From Bacteroidetes bacterium OLB10 (lineage in GTDB: Bacteria > Bacteroidota > Bacteroidia > AKYH767-A > OLB10), in assembly GCA_001567275.1 (NCBI GenBank), contig LNBX01000013.1, forward strand, positions 62,001 to 126,000: DNA of 64,000 bases, read 5' to 3'. The notes below the pieces were generated by a model, which saw only the letters and a program-made list of their open reading frames with translations, made no database searches and was not told the DNA's origin. Position 1 is the stretch's first letter. Every line of letters starts with the position of its first letter. Made by a program: the position numbers and the translations under genes. Shown in pieces: positions 53,935-63,941 of this stretch.

Positions 53935-55266
53935 TTACTTAATGAAATTTCGCCAGATGTCATTGCCAATGACAAACACCATCAGTGCCAGCAGCAGCAC
54001 CATACCCACCACCTGAGTTTTTTCCATGAATGAGTCGCTGAATTTTTTACGTGTGACAGATTCTATCAGCAGAAATAAAACATGCCCTCCGTCAAGTGCA
54101 GGAATCGGCAATATGTTCATGAATGCAAGAATCATGGAGAGTAAGCCGGTAAGCACCCAGAAGTGAGGCCAGTCCCACGTACCGCCATAAATTTTGGCTA
54201 TACCGATAGGCCCCTGAACCGACTCCTGAAATTTTTCCTGCCCGTTGAAGAGTTTCTTCAAGCCTTTGGCATTGCTTATCAAGGTTTCAAAAGCATCCGA
54301 TGTACCGAATTTAATTGCTGAAGCAAGTGTATAAGGTGTTTTAACATAAGAATCAGGAATCACGGATTCTCCGTTATAGAATAAACCGATAGTTCCTTTG
54401 GAACTGATTTTTACATTTATCTCCAATGGTTTGCTATCTCTTGTGACAGATAACAAAACCGATTCACCTTTTTTATCCTGAAAGTATTTGGACATAAAAT
54501 CCTCTCCGGTAATTTTTTGTTTGTCAATGGCAGTAATCACATCACCATCCTGAAGACCCGCTTTAAAAGCATTTTCGCCAATTACTACCTGACCAACTTT
54601 ATAAACCAAAGGTCCGGCTCCTAAGAACACCGAACGTACATTGGCTCCAACTGTGCGATAAAAATCATCAGGTACATGTACAAGAACTGTCTGACCATTG
54701 CGGTCAACAGTTAATGTGGCTCCAAACAACACACGTGTTGATAACAAATCATCAAAGCGTTCAAAAGGTTTTCCATTGATGGCAGTAATTTTATCTCCTG
54801 TTTCCAAACCAATAAGCTCTCCCTGCTTGTATGCTACTATACCGTTTTTCACAGCATCATTGGCAAGATAACTTTGTTTGTAATGCAGCAAACTCATAGA
54901 GAATATTGCAATACCGAGAATTACATTCATCACCACACCTGCAACCATCACTATCAGGCGTTGCCATGCGGGCTTGCTTCTGAATTCCCATGGTTGTGGC
55001 GGTTGTGCCATCTGTTCTTTATCCATACTCTCATCCACCATTCCTGCAATTTTTACATATCCACCAAAAGGAAGCCAGCCTATACCATATTCGCAATCAC
55101 CTTTCTTAAAGCTGAACAGTTTTATTCCCCATGCATCGAAAAACAAATAAAATTTTTCGACCTTGATACCAAACATTCGTGCAGCAAGAAAATGCCCAAG
55201 CTCATGCAAGGTAACCAGTATAGATAATCCCAGTATCAGCTGGGCTGCCATAATCAATCCACTCAT
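53935..55266 (-). CDS. rseP: RseP-type site-2 zinc protease
   Basis: 443 residues. Intramembrane metalloprotease: HELGHFLAARMFG (HExxH at 21-25) in the first helix and LDGGHVLFLLIE with metal Asp near 390 in the later helix. Two PDZ-like domains lie between (GLETGDKITAINGKPFERF and AGLQDGDVITAIDKQKI). The Bacteroidota members cut anti-sigma factors or signal-peptide remnants. It follows dxr by 14 bases, a common order. Confidence 0.94.
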   Translation of the reverse strand: MSGLIMAAQLILGLSILVTLHELGHFLAARMFGIKVEKFYLFFDAWGIKLFSFKKGDCEYGIGWLPFGGYVKIAGMVDESMDKEQMAQPPQPWEFRSKPAWQRLIVMVAGVVMNVILGIAIFSMSLLHYKQSYLANDAVKNGIVAYKQGELIGLETGDKITAINGKPFERFDDLLSTRVLFGATLTVDRNGQTVLVHVPDDFYRTVGANVRSVFLGAGPLVYKVGQVVIGENAFKAGLQDGDVITAIDKQKITGEDFMSKYFQDKKGESVLLSVTRDSKPLEINVKISSKGTIGLFYNGESVIPDSYVKTPYTLASAIKFGTSDAFETLISNAKGLKKLFNGQEKFQESVQGPIGIAKIYGGTWDWPHFWVLTGLLSMILAFMNILPIPALDGGHVLFLLIESVTRKKFSDSFMEKTQVVGMVLLLALMVFVIGNDIWRNFIK

Positions 55267-55280
55267 TCTGTTTCTAAATT

Positions 55281-56498
55281 TTACGCGAAATTACTTTTTT
55301 TACTCAATAAAACTTCAGCATATTGCCGTGTTTCAGTATCTGTTTCAACAAGGTCGTTTAAGTTTGGGTTTTCTATGAAATGAATATGCTCCATGCATTG
55401 TTCTGTAAGATCAGTTATACGGTGAAAATCCAATTTTCTTTCCAGAAACGCTCCTACAGCAATTTCGTTTGCTGCATTCATGATGCAGGGAAGATTTCCA
55501 TCCTTTTTCATGGCATGTTCAGCTAAAAGCAATGAACGGAAAACTTCTTTATCAGGTTTCTCGAATGTAAGATCCGGATATTTCAGAAAATCGAATCTCG
55601 GGAAATCCGATTTCAAACGTTGCGGATAGGCAAGTGCATATTGTATGGGAAGTTTCATATCAGGCAATCCCATCTGCGCTTTCATGCTACCATCTTCAAA
55701 CTGAACAATGGAATGAATAACCGATTGCGGATGCACAATCACATCTATCTGCGAAATATCCAGATTGAACAGCCATCGAGCTTCTATCATTTCAAGTCCT
55801 TTGTTCATCATTGTGGCAGAGTCAATGGTGATTTTAGCACCCATAGTCCAGTTAGGATGCTTCAGTGCCTGTTCATGTGTAACCGTTTTTAAAAACTCTT
55901 TTGTTTTTCCTCTGAAAGGACCTCCCGATGCAGTCAGGTAAATTTTCTCTATCGGATTAAAATGTTCTCCTGCCAGACATTGAAAAATGGCAGAATGTTC
56001 GGAGTCAACCGGCAACAGGGCTACTTTGTTTTCGTGGGCCATCTCTGTAATCAAACGACCTGCCACAACAAGCGTTTCCTTATTGGCTAGAGCAATATGT
56101 TTTTTTGCCTGAATAGCTTTTATGGTTGGTAACAGACCTGCATAACCAACCATTGCCGTAAGCACCACATCAATTTCATCACTCTGAACAACCTGTTCCA
56201 GCGATTCTGCCCCTGCAAATACTTTCACCGGCAATGACGACAATGCTTCTTTTACTTCGGTATATTTTGATTTATCGGCAATAACTACTGTTGCAGGCTG
56301 ATACTTATTTGCCTGTTGAATTAAAAGCTTACTGTTGGAATTGGCAGTAATTACTTCCAGTTCAAAAAACTCTTTTTGCTTAGCAATAACTTCCAGCGCC
56401 TGTGTACCAATGCTGCCGGTAGAACCAAGTATAGCTATTCTTTTTTTCAATATGATACTCTGAAAATGCGGCAGCAATAATACTAAATACATTGCCAC
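55281..56498 (-). CDS. dxr: 1-deoxy-D-xylulose 5-phosphate reductoisomerase
   Basis: Enzyme of the MEP isoprenoid pathway, NADPH-dependent. GSTGSIGTQALEV (NADPH loop), LANKETLVVAG, PVDSEHSAIFQCL (metal/substrate), TASGGPFRGKT and NPNW-like ALKHPNWTMGAKITIDSATMMNKGLE. The N-terminus is uncertain: GTG at 56498, ATG at 56492, or TTG at 56450 just before KKRIAILGSTG, the last being nearest to the usual start. Length is 389-405 aa. It follows the WecA-like gene by 17 bases. Confidence 0.93.
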   Translation of the reverse strand: MAMYLVLLLPHFQSIILKKRIAILGSTGSIGTQALEVIAKQKEFFELEVITANSNSKLLIQQANKYQPATVVIADKSKYTEVKEALSSLPVKVFAGAESLEQVVQSDEIDVVLTAMVGYAGLLPTIKAIQAKKHIALANKETLVVAGRLITEMAHENKVALLPVDSEHSAIFQCLAGEHFNPIEKIYLTASGGPFRGKTKEFLKTVTHEQALKHPNWTMGAKITIDSATMMNKGLEMIEARWLFNLDISQIDVIVHPQSVIHSIVQFEDGSMKAQMGLPDMKLPIQYALAYPQRLKSDFPRFDFLKYPDLTFEKPDKEVFRSLLLAEHAMKKDGNLPCIMNAANEIAVGAFLERKLDFHRITDLTEQCMEHIHFIENPNLNDLVETDTETRQYAEVLLSKKSNFA

Positions 56499-56515
56499 CC
56501 TCAGCAGAAATGAAA

Positions 56516-57607
56516 TCAGTGATACGTATCTACAGGAACTTTCTTCTGTGGTTCTCCTAAAATTTTGTTGCGTAAAGTTGCTACTGCCGACATTACCTTA
56601 GAATTGAGTAATGCAATTGCCAGGCAAAAACAAAAGATAAAAAAAGTTGTGAATCTGAACTTTCCTAAAGGAATGACGAGCATAATAAACATAACATTGA
56701 AAGCTGCCATTAATATAGTTCCTCCGCGGTGTCCGAATTGTTGCCTGCATATCATGTGATGCAAGTGACTTCTGTCTGCTTTGAAAGGCGACATGCCATT
56801 GGACAAACGGATAAAAACCACTCTGGTCAAATCAAAAATTAAAATAAACAAGGTTGCTACTGTCAGTGCCGGCCCGAATGAAATAACCGGTGCTGCAAAC
56901 CAAAGACCAATAAGTTTAACTGTGCTGCATGCAATCAAAAATCCAATCACCAGTGAGCCTGTATCGCCCATAAATATTCTTGCAGGATTAAAATTGAAAT
57001 ATAAAAACGAAATCAGTCCTCCCATAACACTCAGACAAAGCATCATCCAGGAATATTCATGCTGTATATAAAACAAAATTGAAAACACTGAAAATATGAT
57101 TAAACCAATGGTTGCAGCAAGCCCGTCTAATCCGTCAATGAAATTATAGGCATTGGTAAGAAATAAAATGATAAATCCTGTAAGTGCATATTGCCAGAAT
57201 ATATTCAACTCATGTATGCCCATAAAGCCATTGAGAGTTTGCAGACGCAAACCGCTATACATTACTACCATGGCAGTTACTGCCTGTATAATTAATTTTA
57301 ATCGTGCAGGCAAATCGGTGAGATCGTCAAAAAAACCTGTGAAAAACAACACAAAAATTGCTGCTATCATTGTATGGAATCCGGAAATACTTTCTGCAGG
57401 TGTAAATAATAGAAACGAAATCATTATTCCTGCAAAAATTCCAATTCCTCCAAGTGACGGAATGATGGCAACATGATGTTTGCGTACATCAGGTTTATCA
57501 AACAACTTCCATTGCAGACAAAGTTTTATCCATGCCGGTATAATCAATGAAGTAATAAACAAAGCTGAGAAAAACGGTAAGACAAGCTTAATCCAGTGTA
57601 TAGTCAT
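56516..57607 (-). CDS. WecA/MraY-type undecaprenyl-phosphate sugar-1-phosphate transferase
   Basis: 363 residues and about 11 membrane helices. NAYNFIDGLDGLAA and MGDTGSLVIGFLIA are the magnesium and polyprenyl-phosphate blocks; the late HLHHMICRQQFGHR is a basic loop for the sugar nucleotide. It starts O-antigen or other surface glycan synthesis by moving a sugar phosphate (GlcNAc in WecA) to undecaprenyl phosphate. MraY itself is less likely because the gene is not in the mur/fts cluster. Seven bases after the PorP-like gene. Confidence 0.9.
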   Translation of the reverse strand: MTIHWIKLVLPFFSALFITSLIIPAWIKLCLQWKLFDKPDVRKHHVAIIPSLGGIGIFAGIMISFLLFTPAESISGFHTMIAAIFVLFFTGFFDDLTDLPARLKLIIQAVTAMVVMYSGLRLQTLNGFMGIHELNIFWQYALTGFIILFLTNAYNFIDGLDGLAATIGLIIFSVFSILFYIQHEYSWMMLCLSVMGGLISFLYFNFNPARIFMGDTGSLVIGFLIACSTVKLIGLWFAAPVISFGPALTVATLFILIFDLTRVVFIRLSNGMSPFKADRSHLHHMICRQQFGHRGGTILMAAFNVMFIMLVIPLGKFRFTTFFIFCFCLAIALLNSKVMSAVATLRNKILGEPQKKVPVDTYH

Positions 57608-57614
57608 AAATAAT

Positions 57615-59111
57615 TTATTTTATAAGATAAATATCTGTACGTGATAAACGTTGTGTTGGCTGACCATCTTCCACAAACGATTTAGGTAATGTGTTTTTCA
57701 AATCCATCACATCAATACGGTCTGCTTCAATTCCTTTTTGCACCATATAAGATTTTACTGTTTCAGCGCGTTGCATACCGATGTGGCTATTGTTGCTGAA
57801 CTCAGCATCTGAAGCTGTACCTGCCAGCAATACTCTTTGCTGAGGATATTTGAACAGATAATCAATGGTAGCTTCAATCACATCAAAACGGTTGTTGAGG
57901 TCGTATTTTGTTGTATTATTTTTAAATACCACATATCCTGCCTGCTCATAATTCAAGTTGTTTTTTTCTTGATTTTGTATTCCGGTTTTTGACTTTTGAT
58001 TTTGCGCTACTGTTTTTAACGGTAATGGTTCATCCAATATCACATCTATAGAGGCAGCCACACGCACAGGAGCAAGTATGTAGCTTTCAGGAGGTGTGAG
58101 TTTAGGCTCAGGTGCTTTCTTCTTATTCACAGGTTTCACAGTTCCTTCTTCTACGCGTTTGCCTTTGGCTTTGCCCTGTGGAGTGTAAACCAGAGATATT
58201 TCATAAGCTCCGCTTCCACCAGGTTTATATTTAGACATATTGAAATCATAACTGGTTCCCAAAAACACTTTTCCAAGCTGATAACCTGCATAAATGATTG
58301 CTGCATCCTGATTGCGATAAAACAAACCAAATCGTACAGCATTCGTATTTTTCAAATTAATCTGAGAAATGACACCTGCATTCAGCTCCTGAAATGCATC
58401 CTGTTTCATAAAATAAACCAGTGGTTTGAGTTCCAGAATATCACTGCATCTGATAGCTGCACCACCATATACCGTTGTACGAATGGGATTACCGTTATTC
58501 TCTTCGATAAATGATTCATTGGGTTTGTTGATATGCGCAAATGAAACGCCTGCAAATGGTTTTACCTTCACTTCGCCATTGCCCAAACCGTAGGAATAGT
58601 TCAACCCTGCATTCACATCAGGACGCGAAACTTTTGTGTTGGCAAATGTTTCGCCACTGGATGCTGAAGGATCATATCCGATGTCCGGTGTATATTGATT
58701 GTCGAAAGTGAGGTTGGCAGGATTAAAAGACTTCTGCAAAACACCTACCTGAAATCCTGCTGTCAGTCGGTTCAGTTTTTTATCGCCAAAACGTGCAGTA
58801 TAACTGATGCCTCCGAGAATAGAAAGACGACTGAAACCATCTTTCCCTGCAGAGTTTTTGTTAATCATCAATCCAAAACCAACACGATTCACTATTTTAT
58901 CCAATGCAATGGTTTGTGTTTTAAAACTCACACCGGGAGCAATCCACTGATTGCGGTAGTCAAGTGCTATACGCATGTTTTGTATTTCACTGCCTGCAAG
59001 TGCCGGATTATAAAATACAGGCACGTTGAAGTATTGCGACAAATGCGGATCCTGTGCATTTAACTCTGCACTGAATGCTACCAGAAACGGAAGTATGTAT
59101 TTTAATTTCAT
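57615..59111 (-). CDS. PorP/SprF-family protein with OmpA-like C-terminus
   Basis: 498 residues. Signal peptide (MKLKYILPFLVAFSAELNAQ), then the PorP/SprF barrel (about 20-325): DPHLSQYFNVPVFYNPALAG is the usual opening, with RIALDYRNQWIAPGVSF after it and KPFAGVSFAHINKPNESF further on. A Pro/Lys-rich linker (about 325-385) leads to an OmpA-like domain with LLAGTASDAEFSNNSHIGMQ and RAETVKSYMVQKGIEADRI, which may bind peptidoglycan. PorP-like proteins assist surface display of T9SS products. Here it lies 7 bases behind a giant type B T9SS protein, its likely client. Confidence 0.85.
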   Translation of the reverse strand: MKLKYILPFLVAFSAELNAQDPHLSQYFNVPVFYNPALAGSEIQNMRIALDYRNQWIAPGVSFKTQTIALDKIVNRVGFGLMINKNSAGKDGFSRLSILGGISYTARFGDKKLNRLTAGFQVGVLQKSFNPANLTFDNQYTPDIGYDPSASSGETFANTKVSRPDVNAGLNYSYGLGNGEVKVKPFAGVSFAHINKPNESFIEENNGNPIRTTVYGGAAIRCSDILELKPLVYFMKQDAFQELNAGVISQINLKNTNAVRFGLFYRNQDAAIIYAGYQLGKVFLGTSYDFNMSKYKPGGSGAYEISLVYTPQGKAKGKRVEEGTVKPVNKKKAPEPKLTPPESYILAPVRVAASIDVILDEPLPLKTVAQNQKSKTGIQNQEKNNLNYEQAGYVVFKNNTTKYDLNNRFDVIEATIDYLFKYPQQRVLLAGTASDAEFSNNSHIGMQRAETVKSYMVQKGIEADRIDVMDLKNTLPKSFVEDGQPTQRLSRTDIYLIK

Positions 59112-59118
59112 GTGCAGG

Positions 59119-62061
59119 TTATTTTATTAGTGAAACATTTCCTTTCATTACCCGCTCTTTTCCATCGGTCATTTTTATCTGAACAATGTAGGAGTAAGTA
59201 CCATTTTGAACAAGGCCACCACGCGAAGAGCCATCCCATCCCGCAGAAGCATTGTCTGTTTTAAATATAAGTTGTCCCCATTGGTTTAATATCATCATGG
59301 ATGCTGAAACAAAACCGGAACCACGTAATCTGAAAATATCATTTACGCCATCACTGTTTGGTGTAAATGCATTGGGAAGAAATAAGGTGTGATCTGTTGA
59401 TACGTTCACTAATTTAGAAACCACTTCTGTACAACCAAAAGCATTTGTTGCTTTTAATGTTACCATGTAATCATCCTCTGCAACATAAGTATGTTGCGGG
59501 TTGATGTCTGTTGATACAGCTGTGCCATCTCCAAAATCCCATTCATAAGAATAATTTCCCTGCGGAGTTGTGTTTTCAAAAGTCACACGAATTCCGCCAT
59601 CGGCTCTGACGGGTGCATCGTAACTAAAGGATGGATTCATCAGCGGATAGATATAACCTTCAACTGCAAAACGTGATATACTTACACATCCATTGGCATA
59701 AGCTTCCACATAATAAGTCTTTGTTTGAGTAAGTGGTGGTGTGGTAAAATTATTCCCTGAAGCAATGGCTGTGCCTCCTGTCATCTGCTCAAACCAGTTA
59801 AATGTTACATTGCTTTGTGGCACTATGGATATAGTTACAGGATTGCCTGTACATGCTGAATCAGATGAAGCATCAATTGTTGAAGGAACATTTTTGTGTA
59901 CTACTGTGATGGTATTTGAAACAAGTGTTGTAGAGCCTACAATAACTTTTACTGTATAATCTCCTGCTTCTTTTGCATAAAATATTTGTTGTACGGCTCC
60001 GGGGATGAGAACATTGTCTTTGAACCACTGGCAGCCAAATGCAAGAGACGAAATAAGTTTTACTGAATCAGCAGGACAAACCACTGTATCGCCATCTGCC
60101 GAAATAGAAACAGATGTGAGAGGGTTTACTATTACAGTTACACTGTCAGCTAATGAATAACATCCTGATGCATTTTTCACTTTTACCCAATAGGTGCCTG
60201 CAAGGCTCACGGTTATAGATTGTGTTTGTGCACCGGTTGACCATAAATATCCTGAAGCACTATTGGCTGTAAGTACTGCTGACTGACCTTGTAATATAGT
60301 TATCGGTCCGGCAGGGGTAATGGTTGCAACAGGCAAACTGTTGACAGTTACTGTTACCGGTGATGAAGTACCTGAACAACCTGAGTTATTGGTTACGGTT
60401 ACTGAATAACTACCTGCAGCATTCACATAAATGGATTGTGTGCTTGCACCATTTGACCAGTGATAACCTGCGCCTGAAGTTGCAGTTAATTGCAACGAAT
60501 CGCCTGCACAAACTGATTGCGCTCCTGAAGGTGTAATACTCACATTAAAAGTTCCTCCCTGAGTGATGGTAACGGTATTACTTTGCGAAGTACAACCTCC
60601 CTGATAAGTAATCACTACAGAATAATTTCCGGGCTGATTTACATTGATTGAAGATGTTGTTGCGCCATTCGACCAAAGATAACTTGCACCTGCTGAAGCA
60701 GTGAGTGTGATACTGCTGCCATTGCAAAGTGCCAAAGGTCCAGCCGGTGAAACTGAAGCTGAATTACTTCCTGCTATACTTATGTTCAGAGGTGAGGTTG
60801 TTGAGTAATTTCCTGATGGGCCGGTGGCTGTACAGGTAATGGCATGTAATCCCGGAGTGAGTGATGTCATTGACAGTACACCGGAAGTATTTGTTGCTAT
60901 TACAGTACTACCATCTTTAAACTCATAACTCGAAAGCCCCTGTGGATTGGCTGTAATTACATCTGAAGTACCCTGACAGAAAATGAGCACATTGTTTTGA
61001 GTTGATAAAGTAAGTGGCAACGCTGTTTGATTCATGTCTATTACCCGAATCAACTCGTTGCCTTCATCGCCAATCACAAACTTATCAGAGCTGTGCCATC
61101 CAATACCTGACGGACTGTTGAATGTTGCCTGCAACAATGGGCCATCTGCATTACCTGCAGTACCCGGTATTCCTGCAAAGGTGCTTACGCTGTTGTTCCA
61201 GATTTTCCGAATACAAAAATTATTGATATCACCCACATAAACAGCTCCGTTTCCATCTACACAAACACTTGAAGGATTATCAAACTGCGCAGATGCTGCT
61301 GCACCATTTGCAAAACCTGCTGTACTTCCTGCCAAAGTAGTTACAACATGTGAAGGAGAAATTTTTTTGATTTTATTGTTCCATGAATCTGCTACGTAAA
61401 TATTCCCTGCATTATCTGTTGCTATTCCATGTGGATGATCAAAGAGTGCCACACTGCCTGCGCCAATTGCATCACCATTCTGAAATGCAGTTCCTGCAAT
61501 GGTTGTTACCTGTCCGCCACTGATTTTGCGGATACAGTGTGCCATGTATTCACTAACATAAACATTACCTGATGCATCCGTTGCCACGCCAACGGGGAAT
61601 CCAAATTGTGCTGATGCAGAAGCGCCATCTGTCACACCGGCTGTGCCGGCACCTGCAAAAGTGGTAACAACTCCTGCTGAAGTTATTTTTCTGACTTTAT
61701 AATTTTTTGTGTCGGCAACATACAGGTTTCCTGCATTGTCAATTGCAATACCCCAAGGTTCAAAAAAAGAGGCATTAACACCGGTTCCGTCTGTGCTTCC
61801 CGGAGTTCCAGATCCTGCAAATGTGCTCACTACTCCGGCAGCAGTAATTTTTCTGATGAGATTGTTATCTCGGTCGGCAACATACATGTTGCCTGCAGCA
61901 TCGTAAACAACACTGTGTGGCCCATCAAATGTTGCAACAGTACCACTCCCATTCGCAGACCCTGATATTCCACTCTGACCGGCAAGAGTTGTTACATTCT
62001 GTGTATATCCAAAATGCACTGCAAATGCCAGTCCTAAAATGGTTATAACCTTTTTCGTCAT
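59119..62061 (-). CDS. Giant NHL/Ig-like/PKD surface protein with type B T9SS (CHU_C) tail
   Basis: 980 residues. Signal peptide (to about 20), then NHL-type repeats about 20-350 with recurring DNAGNIYVADSWNNKIKKIS-like units (NHL six-blade propeller). Next come Ig-like repeats of about 80 residues (about 430-760, each with LCNGSSITLTASAG and YLWSNGATT-like parts), a PKD domain (YEWDFGDGTAV) and the CHU_C/type B sorting domain (LPNAFTPNSDGVNDIF, WDGSSRGGLVQNGTYSYIV). It should be displayed on the cell surface. The PorP-OmpA gene follows 7 bases later. Confidence 0.9.
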   Translation of the reverse strand: MTKKVITILGLAFAVHFGYTQNVTTLAGQSGISGSANGSGTVATFDGPHSVVYDAAGNMYVADRDNNLIRKITAAGVVSTFAGSGTPGSTDGTGVNASFFEPWGIAIDNAGNLYVADTKNYKVRKITSAGVVTTFAGAGTAGVTDGASASAQFGFPVGVATDASGNVYVSEYMAHCIRKISGGQVTTIAGTAFQNGDAIGAGSVALFDHPHGIATDNAGNIYVADSWNNKIKKISPSHVVTTLAGSTAGFANGAAASAQFDNPSSVCVDGNGAVYVGDINNFCIRKIWNNSVSTFAGIPGTAGNADGPLLQATFNSPSGIGWHSSDKFVIGDEGNELIRVIDMNQTALPLTLSTQNNVLIFCQGTSDVITANPQGLSSYEFKDGSTVIATNTSGVLSMTSLTPGLHAITCTATGPSGNYSTTSPLNISIAGSNSASVSPAGPLALCNGSSITLTASAGASYLWSNGATTSSINVNQPGNYSVVITYQGGCTSQSNTVTITQGGTFNVSITPSGAQSVCAGDSLQLTATSGAGYHWSNGASTQSIYVNAAGSYSVTVTNNSGCSGTSSPVTVTVNSLPVATITPAGPITILQGQSAVLTANSASGYLWSTGAQTQSITVSLAGTYWVKVKNASGCYSLADSVTVIVNPLTSVSISADGDTVVCPADSVKLISSLAFGCQWFKDNVLIPGAVQQIFYAKEAGDYTVKVIVGSTTLVSNTITVVHKNVPSTIDASSDSACTGNPVTISIVPQSNVTFNWFEQMTGGTAIASGNNFTTPPLTQTKTYYVEAYANGCVSISRFAVEGYIYPLMNPSFSYDAPVRADGGIRVTFENTTPQGNYSYEWDFGDGTAVSTDINPQHTYVAEDDYMVTLKATNAFGCTEVVSKLVNVSTDHTLFLPNAFTPNSDGVNDIFRLRGSGFVSASMMILNQWGQLIFKTDNASAGWDGSSRGGLVQNGTYSYIVQIKMTDGKERVMKGNVSLIK

Positions 62062-62086
62062 TGTCTAAATTACAATAGTGAACACA

Positions 62087-62105
62087 GGGTTTATACTTTA
62101 AACCC
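62087..62105. repeat. Perfect inverted repeat upstream of the CHU_C gene
   Basis: GGGTTTA (62087-62093) and TAAACCC (62099-62105) around TACTT. It lies 26 bases before the start codon and could be an operator or a hairpin in the leader. Confidence 0.4.
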
Positions 62106-62200
62106 ATCGTAAGGTTACAAACCGGGTATTATAGCCATCAATATGGAATTGATGCTAACCTCCTGAAAGTTAACTCACAGCATTTAAACGGAAGAAATAA

Positions 62201-62992
62201 TCAGTCGTCTTGTTTACTTAATGGTAACGACAGAATCAATCCAAACTGAACTGATGGGACAGGAAAATCTTCAATGTCTCTAAGTTTCTGATTAGAAAAT
62301 TCCACACGATTATCAATTGTGAGAGGCACTGTTATCTGGTTAAAAAACCGAAAATAATTTTTCCCGAAGGACCATCGTAATGACGGCTCCCAAATTAATT
62401 TCGAAGGATTTTTATGTGCGTCTTCACCTTTTATCTCAACATTTAAATCCTGATCCTTATAATTCTGATCTGCATATTCAAGATAATAATTGCGGTAATT
62501 CAAATAAGTAAACTTAAATGCAAACACTATATTAAAAACACCGTTGGCTGAAGCCTTTAGCAAATAAGGTGATGCATAATAAAAATTATATTTGCTTTTG
62601 TTGCACACAAAAATATCCTCATGGAGAAAAAGATTTCTGTTATATGCTTTGTAATCTCCTATACCTCCGCCAAATATCAAACCTGCATAAAAATTAGATC
62701 CTTCCTTTAACTCTCCCATTCCATAAAAAGCAGCTTCAGCTATTCTTCTTCTTTCAGAAGCATCAGTTCTGCCTGTATAAATGTTGGTATGCATTAATGC
62801 AGATATACCAACGGAATTGGTTATTCCTCCTGCTGCAGAGATATTCACACCACCCTCGCCCAGACCTGTTGTTACCGAAATTTTTCCTTTATCATTTGGC
62901 TGAGGATAATGAGTGAGAGTGGGACTATAAGAATGTAGTCCGCATCCGGATAGAGTTAGCACTATTGCTGAACCTGATATTATTTTTTTCAT
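62201..62992 (-). CDS. Outer-membrane-type lipoprotein of unknown function
   Basis: 263 residues, lipobox LTLSGCGLH (Cys17). The rest is beta-rich with repeated aromatic strands (ISVTTGLGEGGVNISAAGG, NFYAGLIFGGGIGDYKAYN, FAFKFTYLNYRNYYLEY, LIWEPSLRWSFGKNYFRFF, VPSVQFGLILSLPL). This looks like a small barrel anchored by a lipid. No family is recognised. It stands alone between the CHU_C gene and another lipoprotein gene. Confidence 0.75.
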   Translation of the reverse strand: MKKIISGSAIVLTLSGCGLHSYSPTLTHYPQPNDKGKISVTTGLGEGGVNISAAGGITNSVGISALMHTNIYTGRTDASERRRIAEAAFYGMGELKEGSNFYAGLIFGGGIGDYKAYNRNLFLHEDIFVCNKSKYNFYYASPYLLKASANGVFNIVFAFKFTYLNYRNYYLEYADQNYKDQDLNVEIKGEDAHKNPSKLIWEPSLRWSFGKNYFRFFNQITVPLTIDNRVEFSNQKLRDIEDFPVPSVQFGLILSLPLSKQDD

Positions 62993-63055
62993 ATCTCATG
63001 TTTAACAGGATTCAAATATAGTTTATCCGGCTTAGATAAATTAATTTAAAAAATA

Positions 63056-63781
63056 TCAATGTGGAACCGGTTGTTCTTTGTTTATTTCCTGTTTAATCCA
63101 GCTTTTTGTTTTTGCATTCCACCACGATTTATTATTCAGATTTTGTTCAATGCTCATTTCAGGTTTCTCAATTTCTTCCTTCCATAACGGGTTGTTGTTT
63201 TCATCAAAAGTAATTTTGGTTTCATACCAGTACATGCTAGCTCCCGGGTTCATTCCTGTTTCTATCAATGCACATGCACCGTTATCATGCATTCTTTTTA
63301 ATTCAGTGATGGAAGAATAACTCATCTTTACATCTTCAATCTTGTAAGTGATTTCACCAAAAGGATTGTAAAATCTTATGGTTCGTCTGCCGCTATCCCA
63401 TGCTGAAATTTCTACAGATATTCTTTGTGGCAGACCTTTGTAATAAAATTTCTTTCCTGAAACTCTCTCATCAGAAGGGGTGGGTTGCACCTGCTTTATT
63501 TGAGCAGGTTGTTTTTGTTTTATTTGCTGACTATCCCGCGGTTGAACTACCGGTTTTTGTTTGTTTTTGCCGATGACTAGTTGTTGAACCACTGAATCTT
63601 TTTCATTAGGTCTGTTGGAATATGATGTTGAATCTTTCTGATTAAACTGTTGTACTTCATTTTTTAATGAATCGAGTTTGCTCTGTAATGAATCCAATTT
63701 CTGCAACAACAATGTATTATCATTTTGTGGCTGTGCACAACCTGATACAACAAATGCAGTAAGAAGAATTAATCTTATCAT
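63056..63781 (-). CDS. Lipoprotein with coiled-coil and Gln-rich linker
   Basis: 241 residues, lipobox VVSGCAQP (Cys15). A coiled coil (about 24-47, LQKLDSLQSKLDSLKNEVQQ) is followed by a Gln/Lys-rich linker (about 75-100) and a small C-terminal alpha/beta domain with FYYKGLPQRISVEIS and EITYKIEDVKMSYSS. It is probably anchored in the outer membrane facing the periplasm. No family is recognised. Confidence 0.75.
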   Translation of the reverse strand: MIRLILLTAFVVSGCAQPQNDNTLLLQKLDSLQSKLDSLKNEVQQFNQKDSTSYSNRPNEKDSVVQQLVIGKNKQKPVVQPRDSQQIKQKQPAQIKQVQPTPSDERVSGKKFYYKGLPQRISVEISAWDSGRRTIRFYNPFGEITYKIEDVKMSYSSITELKRMHDNGACALIETGMNPGASMYWYETKITFDENNNPLWKEEIEKPEMSIEQNLNNKSWWNAKTKSWIKQEINKEQPVPH

Positions 63782-63880
63782 ATAGTTTTATATCGGGATG
63801 AAATTCAGAAAAAAATTCCATAATCATAATAAACCTCAATAAATTCTAAGTTAATCTGTCAGATTTAATTCATAAAAAAA

Positions 63881-63910
63881 GAGGCTGCCTCGTGCGAGGC
63901 AGCCTCTTTT
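63881..63910. terminator. Strong bidirectional terminator
   Basis: GAGGCTGCCTCG (63881-63892) pairs perfectly with CGAGGCAGCCTC (63895-63906). Seven T follow on the minus strand and four on the plus strand. It ends the probable ssb transcript on the minus strand and would stop anything read from the left. Confidence 0.9.
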
Positions 63911-63941
63911 CTGAAACATCACTTTCGTGAAGTGCGGTTTA

